Notes: generated by a model not told the origin, from the sequence alone. Shown: positions 32,376 through 42,882, numbered from the stretch's first letter. The stretch is DNA of 64,000 nucleotides from Spiroplasma endosymbiont of Labia minor (GCF_964019845.1 NZ_OZ026465.1:186001-250000), one strand, 5' to 3'. Program-made: numbers and translations.

Positions 32376-33377
32376 ATGGCAATATTTAATAATGTAAAGG
32401 CAATCACAAATGCACTTGATATTGCAATGAATAAATATGATAATGTTATTTGTTTTGGTGAGGATGTTGGATTTGAAGGTGGTGTTTTTAGAGCCACTCA
32501 AGGATTGCAAAAAAAATATGGTGTAAAACGATGCTTTAATTCTCCAATTTCAGAAGCAATGCTTGCTGGAGTTGGTTTAGGCATGGCTATTAGTGGATTG
32601 AAACCTGTTGTTGAATTACAATTTTTAGGTCTAGGTTTAACTTCATTGCAAAATATAATTACACAAATAGCAAGAATTAGAAATCGATCAAGAGGTAAAT
32701 ATACAGCATCTATGGTGATTAGAACACCATTTGGTGGTGGTATTAGAGCACTGGAACATCATTCGGAAGCTTTGGAAGCAATATTTTGTCATATACCAGG
32801 AATAAAGGTGATTTGTCCATCAACTCCATATGATATGAAGGGATTGTTACTTTCTGCAATTGAAAGTCCAGATCCAATTATATTTTTTGAACCCACAAAA
32901 TTATACAGAGCGTTTAAGCAAGATATTCCAGAAAATTATTATACAATTCCAATTGGAGAAGCATATAAAGTTCAAGAAGGTAAAGAAATAACTATAGTAA
33001 CATATGGAACACAAGTTGTTGATTCACAAAAAGCAATAAAGATGTTACAAGAAAAATATCCCAACGTATCAGTTGATTTAATAGATTTGAGAACAATTAA
33101 ACCATGAGACAAAAAAATGGTAATTGAATCTGTTAAAAAAACAGGTAAATTATTGGTTGTTCATGAAGCTTGTAAATCATTTTCTGTATCTGCTGAAATA
33201 ATTGCATCAATAAATGAAGAATGTTTTTCGTTTTTAAAAGCTCCAATGCAACGATGTACTGGATTCGATGTAATTGTTCCATATGATAGAGGTGAAATTT
33301 ATCATCAAGTTACACCAGAAAAAATTTATGATAAGTTAATTTTATTAACTAATTATAAAATGGAGGATGAAAAGTAA
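32376..33377 (+). CDS. pdhB: Pyruvate dehydrogenase E1 beta subunit
   Basis: E1 beta, 333 residues, partner of E1 alpha. Typical segments: FGEDVGFEGGVFRATQGL, FNSPISEAMLAGVG, RTPFGGGIRALEHHSEALEA and the C-terminal VTGFD-like RCTGFDVIVPYDR. The ribosome site AGAGGGCG overlaps the end of pdhA. The stop overlaps the E2 core start as TAATG. Confidence 0.94.
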
Positions 33378-34162
33378 TGTCTACATATTTTACAGAAGAA
33401 CAAATTAATAGTATTTTACAAAATATTGATATTAAATTTGAAGAAAAAGAAATAGCATTAGAATTTACAGAAGAACCAATTACAAATATTAGAAAAACAA
33501 TTGCTAGTGTAATGACATCAAGTTTACAGACTAATGCGCCATTTACTGGAATGCGAGATTTAGATGTGAGTGCGATTGTTGAATTAAGAGAAAAATTGCG
33601 AGGTTTCACATCAGCAAAAAATATTAAATTAACTTATCTTGCATTTATTGTCAAAGCTGCGGCATTGACAATTCAAAAAATGTCACAGATAAATATTAGA
33701 TCTAATTTTGAAGAAAACAAACTGATTCTTCTAAAAAATATTAATATTGGAATAGCAGTAGATACTGCTCGGGGATTAATTGTTCCTGTCATTAAAAATG
33801 TTGATAAAATGAGTGTTTATCAAATTGCAAGCAAAATTGAAGAATTAGCAAATAAGGCACGCGATGGGAAATTAACTTTAAGAGAAGTGAAAGATTCAAC
33901 TTTTACTATTACAAACTATGGATCTGTCAAACTAGAATATGCAACACCAATAATTAATCCCCCTAATTCAGCAATATTAGGTGTTGGAGGTATAAAAAAA
34001 ATTCCAGTATTTAATGATAAAAACGAAATTATAAGTACATATGTTATACCTTTTTCTATGACAGCAGATCATCGAGTAATAGATGGCGCTGAAATAGGTA
34101 GATTTTTAATAGAATTTGATAATTATATGAAAAATCCATTATTATTATTTGAAAAATTTTAA
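33377..34162 (+). CDS. PDH E2 acyltransferase core without lipoyl domain
   Basis: 261 residues comprising only the dihydrolipoyl acetyltransferase catalytic domain. Family E2 proteins are usually 400-550 residues with one or more lipoyl domains and a subunit-binding domain ahead of the core; here only about 35 residues precede it. The core is intact: TNIRKTIASVMTSS start, the NIGIAVDTARGLIVPV strand, TFTITNYG and the catalytic TADHRVIDGAEIG with His232 and Asp236. The lipoyl domain is encoded by the next gene as a separate protein. No peripheral subunit-binding domain is seen, so E1/E3 docking must work differently. Confidence 0.88.
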   Translation: MSTYFTEEQINSILQNIDIKFEEKEIALEFTEEPITNIRKTIASVMTSSLQTNAPFTGMRDLDVSAIVELREKLRGFTSAKNIKLTYLAFIVKAAALTIQKMSQINIRSNFEENKLILLKNINIGIAVDTARGLIVPVIKNVDKMSVYQIASKIEELANKARDGKLTLREVKDSTFTITNYGSVKLEYATPIINPPNSAILGVGGIKKIPVFNDKNEIISTYVIPFSMTADHRVIDGAEIGRFLIEFDNYMKNPLLLFEKF

Positions 34163-34178
34163 GTTAGGAGAAAATATT

Positions 34179-34502
34179 ATGTATAATGTAAAATTTACAG
34201 ATCTAGGAGAAGGTCTAATAGAAGGAAAAGTCACAAAAATTTATGTTAAACCAAATCAAACAATTAAAAATGGGCAAGAATTATTTGAAGTAGAAACAGA
34301 TAAAGTAACTTCAGATATTTATTCACCTGTGGCTGGTGTTATTTCTAAAATTTTAATTAAAGATGATCAAGATGTTAAAGTTGGTGACTTGATGATTGTT
34401 ATTGATGATAATTTAGAAAATAATAATATTGATGATGATGAAAATGCATCTGTTGTTGGTTCAACGCCAGTGTCAGATGAACTTTTACCACCAAGAAATT
34501 AA
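34179..34502 (+). CDS. Stand-alone lipoyl-domain protein of PDH
   Basis: 107 residues. Residues 1-78 form one lipoyl domain with the modified lysine Lys42 in ETDKVTSDI. The remaining 29 residues are an acidic tail ending VVGSTPVSDELLPPRN, which looks like the linker that normally follows a lipoyl domain in E2. So the two E2 parts seem to have been separated and their order swapped. TAGGAG lies 9 bases before the ATG at 34179. It sits between the E2 core and lpd genes and is the likely substrate of LplA. Confidence 0.88.
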   Translation: MYNVKFTDLGEGLIEGKVTKIYVKPNQTIKNGQELFEVETDKVTSDIYSPVAGVISKILIKDDQDVKVGDLMIVIDDNLENNNIDDDENASVVGSTPVSDELLPPRN

Positions 34503-34513
34503 AGGGGTACATT

Positions 34514-35926
34514 ATGATATCAGAAACAGTCAATAAATATGATGTAATTATTGTTGGGGCTGGATTTGGCGGTTACACTTGTGCGTTAAAATGTGCAAAA
34601 AGTGGTCTAAAAGTTGCTCTGATAGAAAAATTAAAAATTGGTGGTGTTTGTTTAAATGTTGGTTGTATTCCAACAAAAACATTTCTAAAATCTGCATTGG
34701 TTTATCGTGATTTTATTGACCGTTCAGCAAGCTTTGGATTAGATGTCAGTGGTGCACGTCCCAAAATTAATTGATTAAGAATGTTGGAAAGAAAGCAACA
34801 GGTTATAGATAAATTAGTTTCTGGCATGCAATTTATGGTTAAAAAAAATAATATTGATTATATAAACGGAGATGCAAAAACTATTACATCAAAAATAATT
34901 GAAGTTAATGAACAACAATATGAATGCGATAATTTAGTAATTGCTACTGGTTCATTACCAATAAAATTGAATTTACCAGGATTTGAAGATGCTCGTAAAG
35001 CAAATTTCTTAATTAATTCAACACAAATTTTGAATTTAACAGAATTACCTAAAACTTTAGTCATTATTGGTGGTGGAGTCATTGGTATTGAATTTGCAAA
35101 TTTATTTTCAGATTTAGATTGTGAAGTTTTTGTTATAGAAGGAGCTCCAAATATATTGCCAAATATAGATAATGAAGTTAGAAAGGAAATGATAAAAATC
35201 CTTAGCACACGTGGTAATTTACACTTAATTAATAATGCAAAAGTGTTAGCAATTAAAGATAACACAGTAATTTATCAAACAAATGATGGTAAAGAAGTAT
35301 CTCTGCACTCAGATTTATGTCTTGAAGCAATAGGTAGACACCCTGTAATTAACGGTTTTGAAAATATTGGCTTAAAATTTAATGATCATAAAGCCATTAT
35401 TGTTAATGAAAATTGTGAAACTAATTTAGAACATGTTTATGCAGTAGGTGATGTATTTGGTAAGGCAATGTTGGCACATGTAGCTCAACACGCTGGAATT
35501 GTTGTTGCCAATAAAATCGCGCAAAATAAAAATATTAGTACATTTAAAAATTTAGATTCAGAAAAAGTTGTAATTCCGGCTTGCATATATACATATCCAG
35601 AAATATCGATGATAGGCATGACAGAAGAGCAATTACAAAATGAACATATAGAATACAATTCCGCAAAATTTTTATTTACAGCATCTGGTAAAGCATTAGC
35701 AGATGATGCAAGTAAGGGTTTTATAAAAATATTATCTGATAAAAAAACCAAACTTATTTTAGGCGCACATATGATAGGCCATCGAGTAACAGAATTGATT
35801 TCAGAAATAGGTTTGGCTATGGATAATAATTTAACAATTGAAGATATTGCAAACACAATACATCCTCACCCAACTATATCTGAATCAATTGGGGAAGTTG
35901 CAGAAATGTTAGTAAGTAGAAATTAA
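34514..35926 (+). CDS. pdhD: Dihydrolipoamide dehydrogenase (E3)
   Basis: Re-oxidises dihydrolipoyl groups with NAD+. 470 residues. The redox disulfide is Cys46/Cys51 in GGVCLNVGCIPTK, after the FAD fold VIIVGAGFGGY. The NAD fold is VIIGGGVIGIEFANLF, and the C-terminal IHPHPTISESIGE holds the His-Glu pair. Unlike in some Mycoplasma species it has no lipoyl domain fused at the N-terminus. AAGGGG lies before the ATG. Confidence 0.95.
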
Positions 35927-35930
35927 AGTT

Positions 35931-36899
35931 ATGATTGAATTAAAAGAAATAGAACAATTTTTAATAAAAAACAGTATTAAAAAAAGAATAATTCTACCAG
36001 AAGGCGACAGTGAAAAAATTATAGATACTGCTAATTATTTACAAAAAAATAATATTGCAAAGCCAATTGTTATTTTTAAAAGTGAAACAGAAGTATCATC
36101 TAAATTAATGGCGAATTGTGAAATTATTTGTATAGATAAATATGATTTAAATTATTTAGCAAATGAATTATATTCTTTAAGAAAAGGAAAATTATCTTTG
36201 GAAGAAGCACAAGAATTGGTTAAACAACCCAATTACTTTGCAACAATGTTATTAAAGTTAAACTTCGCAGACTGCATGTTATGCGGAATAACTTATACTA
36301 CAGCAGACGTAATCAGACCTGCATTACAAATAATTAAAACAAATGCTAAAACTAAAATAGCTGCATCTACTATGATTATGAAAAAAAACGACGGAACTTA
36401 TTTATTTTCAGATTGCAGTCTAAATCTAGATCCAAATTCAGAAGAATTAGTGGATATTGCAAAATTAAATATTGAATTTGCAAAAAAAATGAAAATGGAT
36501 AAACCAGAATTGGCATTTTTAAGTTATTCAACAAATTCTTCTGGAGCAGGACCAGATGTTGACAAAATTAAAATGACTATGAAAATTATGGATAGTGAAA
36601 ACTTGCCATTTGTTTATGATGGCGAAACTCAATTTGATGCAGCATTTCTTAAAGACATAAGAAATAAAAAATATAGAAATAGTAAATTAACAAAAGAACA
36701 TCCAGATATTTATATTTTTCCTAACCTTAATGCTGGCAATATATCTTATAAAATAGCTGAATATATGGGCGGTTATGATGCAATTGGGCCTTTTATTATG
36801 GGCTTAAATAAACCCGTCAATGATTTATCAAGAGGTGCAAATTTAAAAGATATAATTTCAACCTCGTTAATAACAATTTTTCAAGCGTTTGAAATATAA
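35931..36899 (+). CDS. pta: Phosphate acetyltransferase
   Basis: Converts acetyl-CoA to acetyl phosphate for ATP formation by acetate kinase. 322 residues, normal length. Typical segments are RIILPEGDSEKI, CGITYTTADVIRPALQIIKT, SYSTNSSGAGPDVDKI and DGETQFDAAF. It starts 4 bases after the pdhD stop, with no strong ribosome site between, so coupling is likely. No ackA follows; that gene must lie elsewhere. Confidence 0.94.
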   Translation: MIELKEIEQFLIKNSIKKRIILPEGDSEKIIDTANYLQKNNIAKPIVIFKSETEVSSKLMANCEIICIDKYDLNYLANELYSLRKGKLSLEEAQELVKQPNYFATMLLKLNFADCMLCGITYTTADVIRPALQIIKTNAKTKIAASTMIMKKNDGTYLFSDCSLNLDPNSEELVDIAKLNIEFAKKMKMDKPELAFLSYSTNSSGAGPDVDKIKMTMKIMDSENLPFVYDGETQFDAAFLKDIRNKKYRNSKLTKEHPDIYIFPNLNAGNISYKIAEYMGGYDAIGPFIMGLNKPVNDLSRGANLKDIISTSLITIFQAFEI

Positions 36900-37007
36900 A
36901 GTTAATTTTTAAAATAATTCTTTTTAAAAAATGTAATTTAATAAAGACTTTTGCGTTTTAAAGTATTTTTATTATGTTATTATTGTGTTTAGGAGGAGTT
37001 AGAAAAA

Positions 37008-37484
37008 ATGGGATTATTTGGAAAACCAAAAGAAGTAGAAATTTTTGCACCATGTGATGGTCAAGTGATAGATTTGGAACAAGTAGAAGATGAAGTTTTT
37101 TCAGAAAAAATGTTAGGGGATGGATTTGCATTTGATCCAGATAATGGCAACTTTGTCTCACCAATGGATGGAAAATTAATTACTGTATTTCCATCAGGCC
37201 ATGCATATGGAATTAAACATAAATCAGGAGTTGAATGTTTATTGCATATTGGATTAGATACTGTTTCTTTAAATGGTGAAGGATTCGATATTAAAGTTTC
37301 ACAAAATGAAATTGTAAAACATGGAGATAAATTAGTGAATATTGATTTTAAAACTGTAAAATCAAAAGTGCCGTCAATGAAAACGCCATTGATTTTTACA
37401 GAAGATGCTCTAGGTGGTAAAAAAATTAATATTGTGAAAAAAGGACCTGTAAAACAAGGAGAACTTGTGGCAATAATAAAATAA
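37008..37484 (+). CDS. crr: PTS glucose-type IIA protein
   Basis: Soluble IIA-Glc, 158 residues. Active His80 in VECLLHIGLDTVSL with partner His65 in FPSGHAYGIK. It receives phosphate from HPr and serves IICB proteins without their own IIA, such as ptsG at 25910 and perhaps the permease at 58379. AGGAGGAG lies upstream. It is a single-gene unit. Confidence 0.94.
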   Translation: MGLFGKPKEVEIFAPCDGQVIDLEQVEDEVFSEKMLGDGFAFDPDNGNFVSPMDGKLITVFPSGHAYGIKHKSGVECLLHIGLDTVSLNGEGFDIKVSQNEIVKHGDKLVNIDFKTVKSKVPSMKTPLIFTEDALGGKKINIVKKGPVKQGELVAIIK

Positions 37485-37510
37485 GAAAGTTATTCTTTCT
37501 TATTTTATTT
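37479..37510 (+). terminator. Terminator after crr
   Basis: An 11-bp stem AAATAAGAAAG/CTTTCTTATTT with a 5-base loop; it overlaps the stop codon. Confidence 0.88.
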
Positions 37511-37584
37511 GTAAATTTTGTAAAAAAAAGAATTAGACTTATAAATGCATTTGGAATATAATAATTCTATAGGAGAAAGATATT

Positions 37585-37896
37585 ATGAATGCACAAGAAG
37601 TAATTGAAAAATTAATCGATTGCAATGAAGCCCTATCAAATATGGAAATGGATAAAATGGACATTTTGATGTCTATGCCAGATGCAAAAGAAGATCAAGA
37701 ACAACAATTACAAAAAGATTTAGAACAAATTGAAATTAGCATAGAAGAATGCCAAGAACAAAAAGTAATTATTATGAAAGAAGCAGCGAGAGCATTATCC
37801 GCAGAAGAAAAACAAAAATTGGCAAAAGAAATTGGTAATTTAGAATTTGTTTCTGATGAGGAATATAAAGAATTTACACAAATATTAGGTTTATAG
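37585..37896 (+). CDS. Hypothetical acidic coiled-coil protein
   Basis: 103 residues, acidic and almost wholly helical, with heptad-like spacing in the middle (EQQLQKDLEQIEISIEECQEQ). ATAGGAGA precedes the ATG. Single-gene unit between terminators. No family recognised. Confidence 0.75.
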   Translation: MNAQEVIEKLIDCNEALSNMEMDKMDILMSMPDAKEDQEQQLQKDLEQIEISIEECQEQKVIIMKEAARALSAEEKQKLAKEIGNLEFVSDEEYKEFTQILGL

Positions 37897-37908
37897 ATTC
37901 AAGTGAGA

Positions 37909-37943
37909 AAAATAACCGTGTTAGAAATGAGCGGTTATTTTTT
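37909..37943 (+). terminator. Terminator before the tRNA cluster
   Basis: A 10-bp stem AAAATAACCG/CGGTTATTTT with a 13-base loop and T tail. Confidence 0.85.
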
Positions 37944-37972
37944 ATGCAAATTAAATAAGTTTTTAAAAATAC

Positions 37973-38002
37973 TTGAAACAATAAATATAATTATGCTATT
38001 AT
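37973..38002 (+). promoter_or_regulatory. Promoter of the four-tRNA cluster
   Basis: TTGAAA and TATTAT with an 18-base spacer and a TG extension before the -10, ending 16 bases before tRNA-Asn. Confidence 0.7.
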
Positions 38003-38018
38003 ATCTAAGGTTGTAAAT

Positions 38019-38094
38019 GGCTTTTTAGCTCAGTTGGTAGAGCAACCGGCTGTTAACCGGTTTGTCGCAGGTTCAAGTCCTGCAAAAGCCGCCA
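38019..38094 (+). tRNA. tRNA-Asn (GTT)
   Basis: 76 bases with CCA encoded. Acceptor GGCTTTT/AAAAGCC, anticodon loop CTGTTAA with GTT, T-arm GCAGGTTCAAGTCCTGC. Confidence 0.96.
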
Positions 38095-38105
38095 TTTATT
38101 ATCAT

Positions 38106-38181
38106 GGCCCGTTGGTGAAGCGGTTAACACACACGGTTTTCATCCGTGGACACACGAGTTCGAACCTCGTACGGGCTACCA
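38106..38181 (+). tRNA. tRNA-Glu (TTC)
   Basis: 76 bases with CCA encoded. Acceptor GGCCCGT/ACGGGCT with one G-T pair; anticodon loop TTTTCAT with TTC; T-arm CGAGTTCGAACCTCG. Confidence 0.96.
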
Positions 38182-38190
38182 TTTTTTTGT

Positions 38191-38266
38191 GGAGTGTTAG
38201 CTCAGTTGGGAGAGCATCTGCCTTACAAGCAGACGGTCGGGGGTTCAAGTCCCTCACACTCCACCA
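38191..38266 (+). tRNA. tRNA-Val (TAC)
   Basis: 76 bases with CCA encoded. Acceptor GGAGTGT/ACACTCC; anticodon loop CTTACAA with TAC. Confidence 0.96.
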
Positions 38267-38280
38267 TTTTTTATTTATAC

Positions 38281-38356
38281 GCTGATGTGGCTCAATTGGC
38301 AGAGCAACTGACTTGTAATCAGTAGGTTGTAGGTTCAAGTCCTATCATCAGCACCA
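38281..38356 (+). tRNA. tRNA-Thr (TGT)
   Basis: 76 bases with CCA encoded. Acceptor GCTGATG/CATCAGC; anticodon loop CTTGTAA with TGT. Confidence 0.96.
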
Positions 38357-38380
38357 TATGTACAAATATACTTTAACCTT

Positions 38381-38414
38381 AAAACCCTGTTTATTATCAT
38401 AAACAGGGTTTTTT
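38381..38414 (+). terminator. Terminator of the tRNA cluster
   Basis: A 13-bp perfect stem AAAACCCTGTTTA/TAAACAGGGTTTT with a 6-base loop. Confidence 0.92.
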
Positions 38415-38482
38415 GTTATAATAAATCATGAGAAAATAAATTTTATAATATATAAAATTATAGTTTGAGGCATTTTTAAATT

Positions 38483-40285
38483 ATGGATAAATCAAAAATC
38501 AGAAATTTTAGCATTATTGCCCATATTGATCACGGTAAATCTACGTTAGCTGATAGAATTTTGGAATTAACTAGTACAGTTTCAAAAAGAAATATGCAAG
38601 ACCAATTATTAGATACTATGGATATTGAAAGAGAGCGCGGTATAACAATTAAACTTAATTCTGTTCAAATACCTTACGTTGCAGATAATGGTGAAAAATA
38701 TATTTTTCATTTAATTGATACACCGGGACATGTAGATTTTACATATGAAGTTTCAAGATCACTTGCTGCATGTGAGGGAGCGTTATTAGTTGTTGATGCT
38801 ACTCAAGGAATTCAAGCTCAAACATTAGCTAATGTTTATCTAGCATTGGATAATGATTTATTTATAGTTCCTGTAATTAATAAAATAGATCTACCATCTG
38901 CTGATGTTGAAAAAGTTAAGCAAGACATTGAAAATATTATAGGTTTAGATTGTAAAAATGCGCCATTAATTTCTGCTAAAACCGGTTTAAATATCCATGA
39001 TGTATTAGAAGCTATTGTTCACGAAATTCCATATCCAGTTGATGCAGATGATAATGCTCCTTTAAAGGCATTAATTTTTGATTCATATTATGATAAATAT
39101 AGAGGTGTTATTTTATCTATCAGAATTAGACAAGGAACAATTTCAATTGGAGATAAAATTCTTTTAATGCAATCAAAAGCTGAGTACGAAATAGTAGAGC
39201 TTGGTATTAAAAATCCAAATGAAGTTAAAAAGGAACGATTAGAGGCGGGAGAAGTTGGTTGATTGACAGCTTTAATTAAAAATATTAAAGATGTTCATGT
39301 TGGAGATACAGTTACACATGTTTTAAATCCTGCAATAGAACCATTACCTGGTTATAAAAAAATGAATCCGATGGTTTATTGTGGTATTTATCCAGTAGAT
39401 ACAGTTAAATATAAAGATTTACGTGATGCTTTAGAGAAAATTAATTTGTCAGATTCTTCACTAGTATATGAACCAGAAACAAGTGAAGCATTAGGTTTTG
39501 GTTTTAGATGCGGGTTTTTAGGCTTATTACATATGGATGTGATAAAAGAACGTTTAGAGAGAGAATACAATTTAGAATTAATAGCAACAGCGCCATCTGT
39601 AGTTTATAATGTTTATTTGACAAATAAAAAAGTTATTTCAATAGATAATCCATCTAAATTACCAGAACCTCAACAAATAAATTATATAGAAGAACCTTAT
39701 GTGAAAATAACTATTATGACACCTGAACAATATTTAGGTGATCTAATGGATTTATGTCAACAAAGAAGAGGTAATTATAAAGACCTCATTGTGATAGATA
39801 ATAATAGACGAGAATTAGTATATGAAATGCCATTAAATGAAATTATTTTTGATTTTTTTAATAAATTGAAATCAATTTCAAAAGGCTATGCTTCTTTTGA
39901 CTATGAACTTGTAGATTATAAAGAATCCAAACTTGTCAAAATGGATGTGCTACTAAATGGTATTTCAGTTGATGCTCTATCTTTGATTGTTCATAGAGAT
40001 TTCTCATATAGTCGTGGTAGAGCTATATGTGAAAAATTAAAAGAAATTATTCCACGACAAAATTTTGAAGTACCAATTCAAGCAGCTATCGGTTCAAAAA
40101 TTATTGCAAGGGAAACCATTAAGGCTATGAGAAAAAATGTTCTTGCTAAATGCTATGGTGGAGACATTTCACGTAAGAAAAAATTGTTAGAAAAACAAAA
40201 AGAGGGTAAGAAAAAAATGAAATCAATTGGTTCAGTTTCTGTTCCACAAGAAGCCTTTGTGGCGGTATTGAAACTTGATGATTAA
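38483..40285 (+). CDS. lepA: Elongation factor 4 (LepA)
   Basis: Ribosome-associated GTPase thought to back-translocate or remodel stalled ribosomes. 600 residues. G1 AHIDHGKST, the ERERGITIK switch, DTPGHVDF and NKID are present. The LepA-specific C-terminal domain ends in [27 protein letters not shown]. One TGA codon (39260) encodes Trp. The ATG at 38483 follows a weak GAGG. Confidence 0.96.
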
Positions 40286-40304
40286 TCTTTTAAATTTAAT
40301 AATA

Positions 40305-40313
40305 TGCTATAAT
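40305..40313 (+). promoter_or_regulatory. Extended -10 element (TGCTATAAT)
   Basis: A perfect -10 with TG extension directly after lepA and 15 bases before the next gene, implying a very short leader. Confidence 0.5.
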
Positions 40314-40327
40314 AAATCTATAAAAAG

Positions 40328-41113
40328 GTGTTGATTGTTATTAAATTATTGAGACTTATAAGTACATTTTTAATTATTGTTTCTGGTTTAATTTGTTCAT
40401 TTGTTTGTGCATCTTTTTTTATCTTTTCAGAACCATTGAGAATAGAATTTATTTTAATAAATAGTAATTCATCTATTTTAATTATCTTATTGTTTGCATT
40501 TGGTCTTGCATTATGTGTCACAGGTTTTATATCTATATTTATAAGAACAAAAAATAAATTATTTTTGGCATTCATAATTATAAGTATAATGTTATTGTTG
40601 GCAGCAACTGCGGTATCTTTTATCTTGTCACTTTCTACAGGTCTAACTCAGATATTACAAACAATTTTATTAGTTGCAATTGGTGGTCCAACTTTTATAT
40701 TTTCAATTTTATCGGTAACTAATTTGAAAACAGATGCTGTTGCAGTGAATATTGGAGATTCAGTTAATAACCATAAAAATTTATATAATGAAAGTATTTC
40801 AAGTAATACTCCTGATTTAAGACGAAAAATTCGTGAATTGCAAAATAATTTAATTAAACCATCAGGAGAAATTATTGAAGAAATAGAACAAACTGGCCAA
40901 TTTTCGGATATTGATTTTTCTGAATTATTAGAAGAAACAAAAAAAGAATCATCTGATAATAATTCAAAAATACCTGATTCTTTTTATAATGTTGAACAAA
41001 AAAACACAAATGATATTAAAGATTCATCAAAAAATGCTGTAAATAAAAATGATGATTTAGATGATTTCACTTATATTAAAACTAGGAATCATACAGAGGA
41101 TCAAATTCATTAA
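40328..41113 (+). CDS. Four-helix membrane protein, unknown
   Basis: About 261 residues. Four hydrophobic helices fill residues 5-135 and an acidic, low-complexity cytoplasmic tail of about 125 residues follows (LEETKKESSDNNSK and similar). The start is uncertain: GTG 40328 and TTG 40331 lie right against AAAAAGG, and a TTG at 40349 is also in frame. No family recognised. It is followed by another membrane protein gene with a similar charged tail. Confidence 0.65.
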   Translation: MLIVIKLLRLISTFLIIVSGLICSFVCASFFIFSEPLRIEFILINSNSSILIILLFAFGLALCVTGFISIFIRTKNKLFLAFIIISIMLLLAATAVSFILSLSTGLTQILQTILLVAIGGPTFIFSILSVTNLKTDAVAVNIGDSVNNHKNLYNESISSNTPDLRRKIRELQNNLIKPSGEIIEEIEQTGQFSDIDFSELLEETKKESSDNNSKIPDSFYNVEQKNTNDIKDSSKNAVNKNDDLDDFTYIKTRNHTEDQIH

Positions 41114-41152
41114 AAATAAAGAATCTTATTATTGATAAGATTTTTTATTTTT
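41112..41152 (+). terminator. Long terminator hairpin
   Basis: Arms of 18 bases (AAAAATAAAGAATCTTAT and ATAAGATTTTTTATTTTT) pair with a single G-T, around a 5-base loop. It works on both strands by sequence. Confidence 0.88.
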
Positions 41153-41195
41153 AATTGACATGATATTATAATAATGAAAAGGGTGCTCGCTTGTA

Positions 41196-42026
41196 ATGTC
41201 TAAAAAAACTTTAAACCTTAAAAATTTTAAGTCAATAAACAACAATATAATAAGATTAGTGTTTGCAAATAGAATCTTAACTATAATTATGCTTTTTGGA
41301 CTACCGATTATGATTGCAATATGATTGTGTTTTGACAATGGAATACAAGATTTTATAGGTTATTTATTATATTTTATTAATAGCAAAAATAGTTCATTTT
41401 CAATTGATGAATGAAATGAAAAACTTGGTGGAATTGCAGAAACGTTTAGAGTATTTTTACCATTAATTGGATGAGCATTGTCATTTATTATTATTCTTTT
41501 TTTTGCCTTTATTGGTTTATTTGTTTTTTCGACATCAAAAAATAGAATAGCTCAAAGTATATGTTTTATTATTATTATTTTTCTATGGATTACCGCCTTA
41601 ATTACAATTCAATTTACAAAACAATATTTTTATAATAATTATACAAATATTACAGGTGAAATAAGTTATATGGATGCATTTTGATATTCAATGCAAAGTA
41701 GTTACAATGTTGTTTCTAAATATTTTATCGGTATGTGATTTTTTGTTCTTTTTTCTTTTTGTGTTTTCATAATTGAATTAATAGAAGGAATATTAATTAA
41801 AAAAAATAAATTATCATTTACAGCTTTATTTGTTAATGATTATAATGTTAATTCAATGGCCAATAAAATTTTTTCATCCGAAATTGAATTTGGTGAAAAT
41901 TATAAAAAACCTATTAAATCAAAGCATCAAAAAGATGATATCAAAAATAAAAAAAATTCAGATAAAAATGATAAAGTTAAAAAACCAATTATTAATGAAA
42001 ATGATTTTAATGATGATAGTTTTTAG
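41196..42026 (+). CDS. Membrane protein, unknown
   Basis: 276 residues with about four hydrophobic helices (25-45, 95-115, 122-142, 175-200) and a basic, lysine-rich C-terminal tail. Several TGA codons encode Trp. Ribosome site is weak (GGGTG). Ends 15 bases before the metallopeptidase gene, so probably the same transcript. Family not recognised. Confidence 0.65.
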
Positions 42027-42041
42027 AAAGGCATCTATTTT

Positions 42042-42743
42042 ATGGCAATAAAGGCAGAATATATTGTAAAAAAAATAAGTTATCAAGGAAGCGAATATTT
42101 TTATTACTTTAAAATAAATCAAAAAAGAAAATTAATTGGACTTAGAGTTAAAAATGGTGAAATGTATGTATCTGCACCAGAATATGCACAACAATGAGAT
42201 GTTGAAAGATTAATTTATCGCAATATGCCCAAAATTATTGAAATGAGATCGTCATATTCAGAATCAATAAAATTTAACTTTGATGGATTAAATTCTTGAG
42301 TTAAAATTTTTGATAAACCATATAAATTAAAAGTTGTTAATGAAAATATTCATGCAATTATGAAGGATGATGGTTTTTATATGAAATTTTATCCTACAAA
42401 GTTGGAGCAAACAAAAAAAATGTATACATTTCTGGCCAAACAATATTACAATTGATTTAAAAAAGAAACAGATATGTTTGCAGCTAGACTAGGAGTAACA
42501 TATAAAAATTTAACTATTAAATCAATGGATACAAGATGAGGGGTTTGCTACCCGATGCTTGGGAAAATTATTTTAAATCCATCGCTAATTCATTTCTCTG
42601 TTGATGTGATAGATTATGTAATAATTCATGAATTGACACATTTATTATTTCCAAATCATTCAGCAAATTTTAAACACTTCATTGCAAAACATTTACCAAA
42701 TTATCGACAAATGGAACAAACATTAAAAAAACGTGGTTTATAA
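42042..42743 (+). CDS. YgjP-like (DUF45) zinc metallopeptidase
   Basis: 233 residues. The zinc-binding HELTH (HExxH) followed by LLFPNHSANFKHF gives the third ligand, as in the YgjP/WLM family. A conserved TRWGVC segment lies about 35 residues earlier, also typical of this family (RWGSC). AGAAAGG precedes the ATG. Substrate unknown in bacteria. Confidence 0.85.
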
Positions 42744-42854
42744 TTTATTAAATTTAAATATAATTTAGAATTAAAGGTTGAATTATTTATTAAAAATGTT
42801 AAAATTAACTATAGAAATGTATATGTCATTTCTTTTAATAAAGTTTGCCACTCA

Positions 42855-42882
42855 TTGACAAATTTTATATATTGTATATAAT
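42855..42882 (+). promoter_or_regulatory. Perfect consensus sigma-70 promoter
   Basis: TTGACA at 42855-42860 and TATAAT at 42877-42882 with a 16-base spacer. It is the best promoter in the window and precedes the 43-47 kb cluster, with a leader of about 110 bases that holds no recognisable RNA gene. Confidence 0.7.

Noticed and set aside
34858-35265. A 135-residue minus-strand frame opposite pdhD
   Set aside because: It is a shadow of the strongly conserved dihydrolipoamide dehydrogenase frame and has no recognisable features.
38034-38338. Reading frames on both strands across the tRNA cluster
   Set aside because: They are translations of four well-folded tRNA genes.
41155-41172. TTGACA followed by TATAAT as a promoter before the 41196 gene
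   Set aside because: The two elements are only 6 bases apart, too close to work together.
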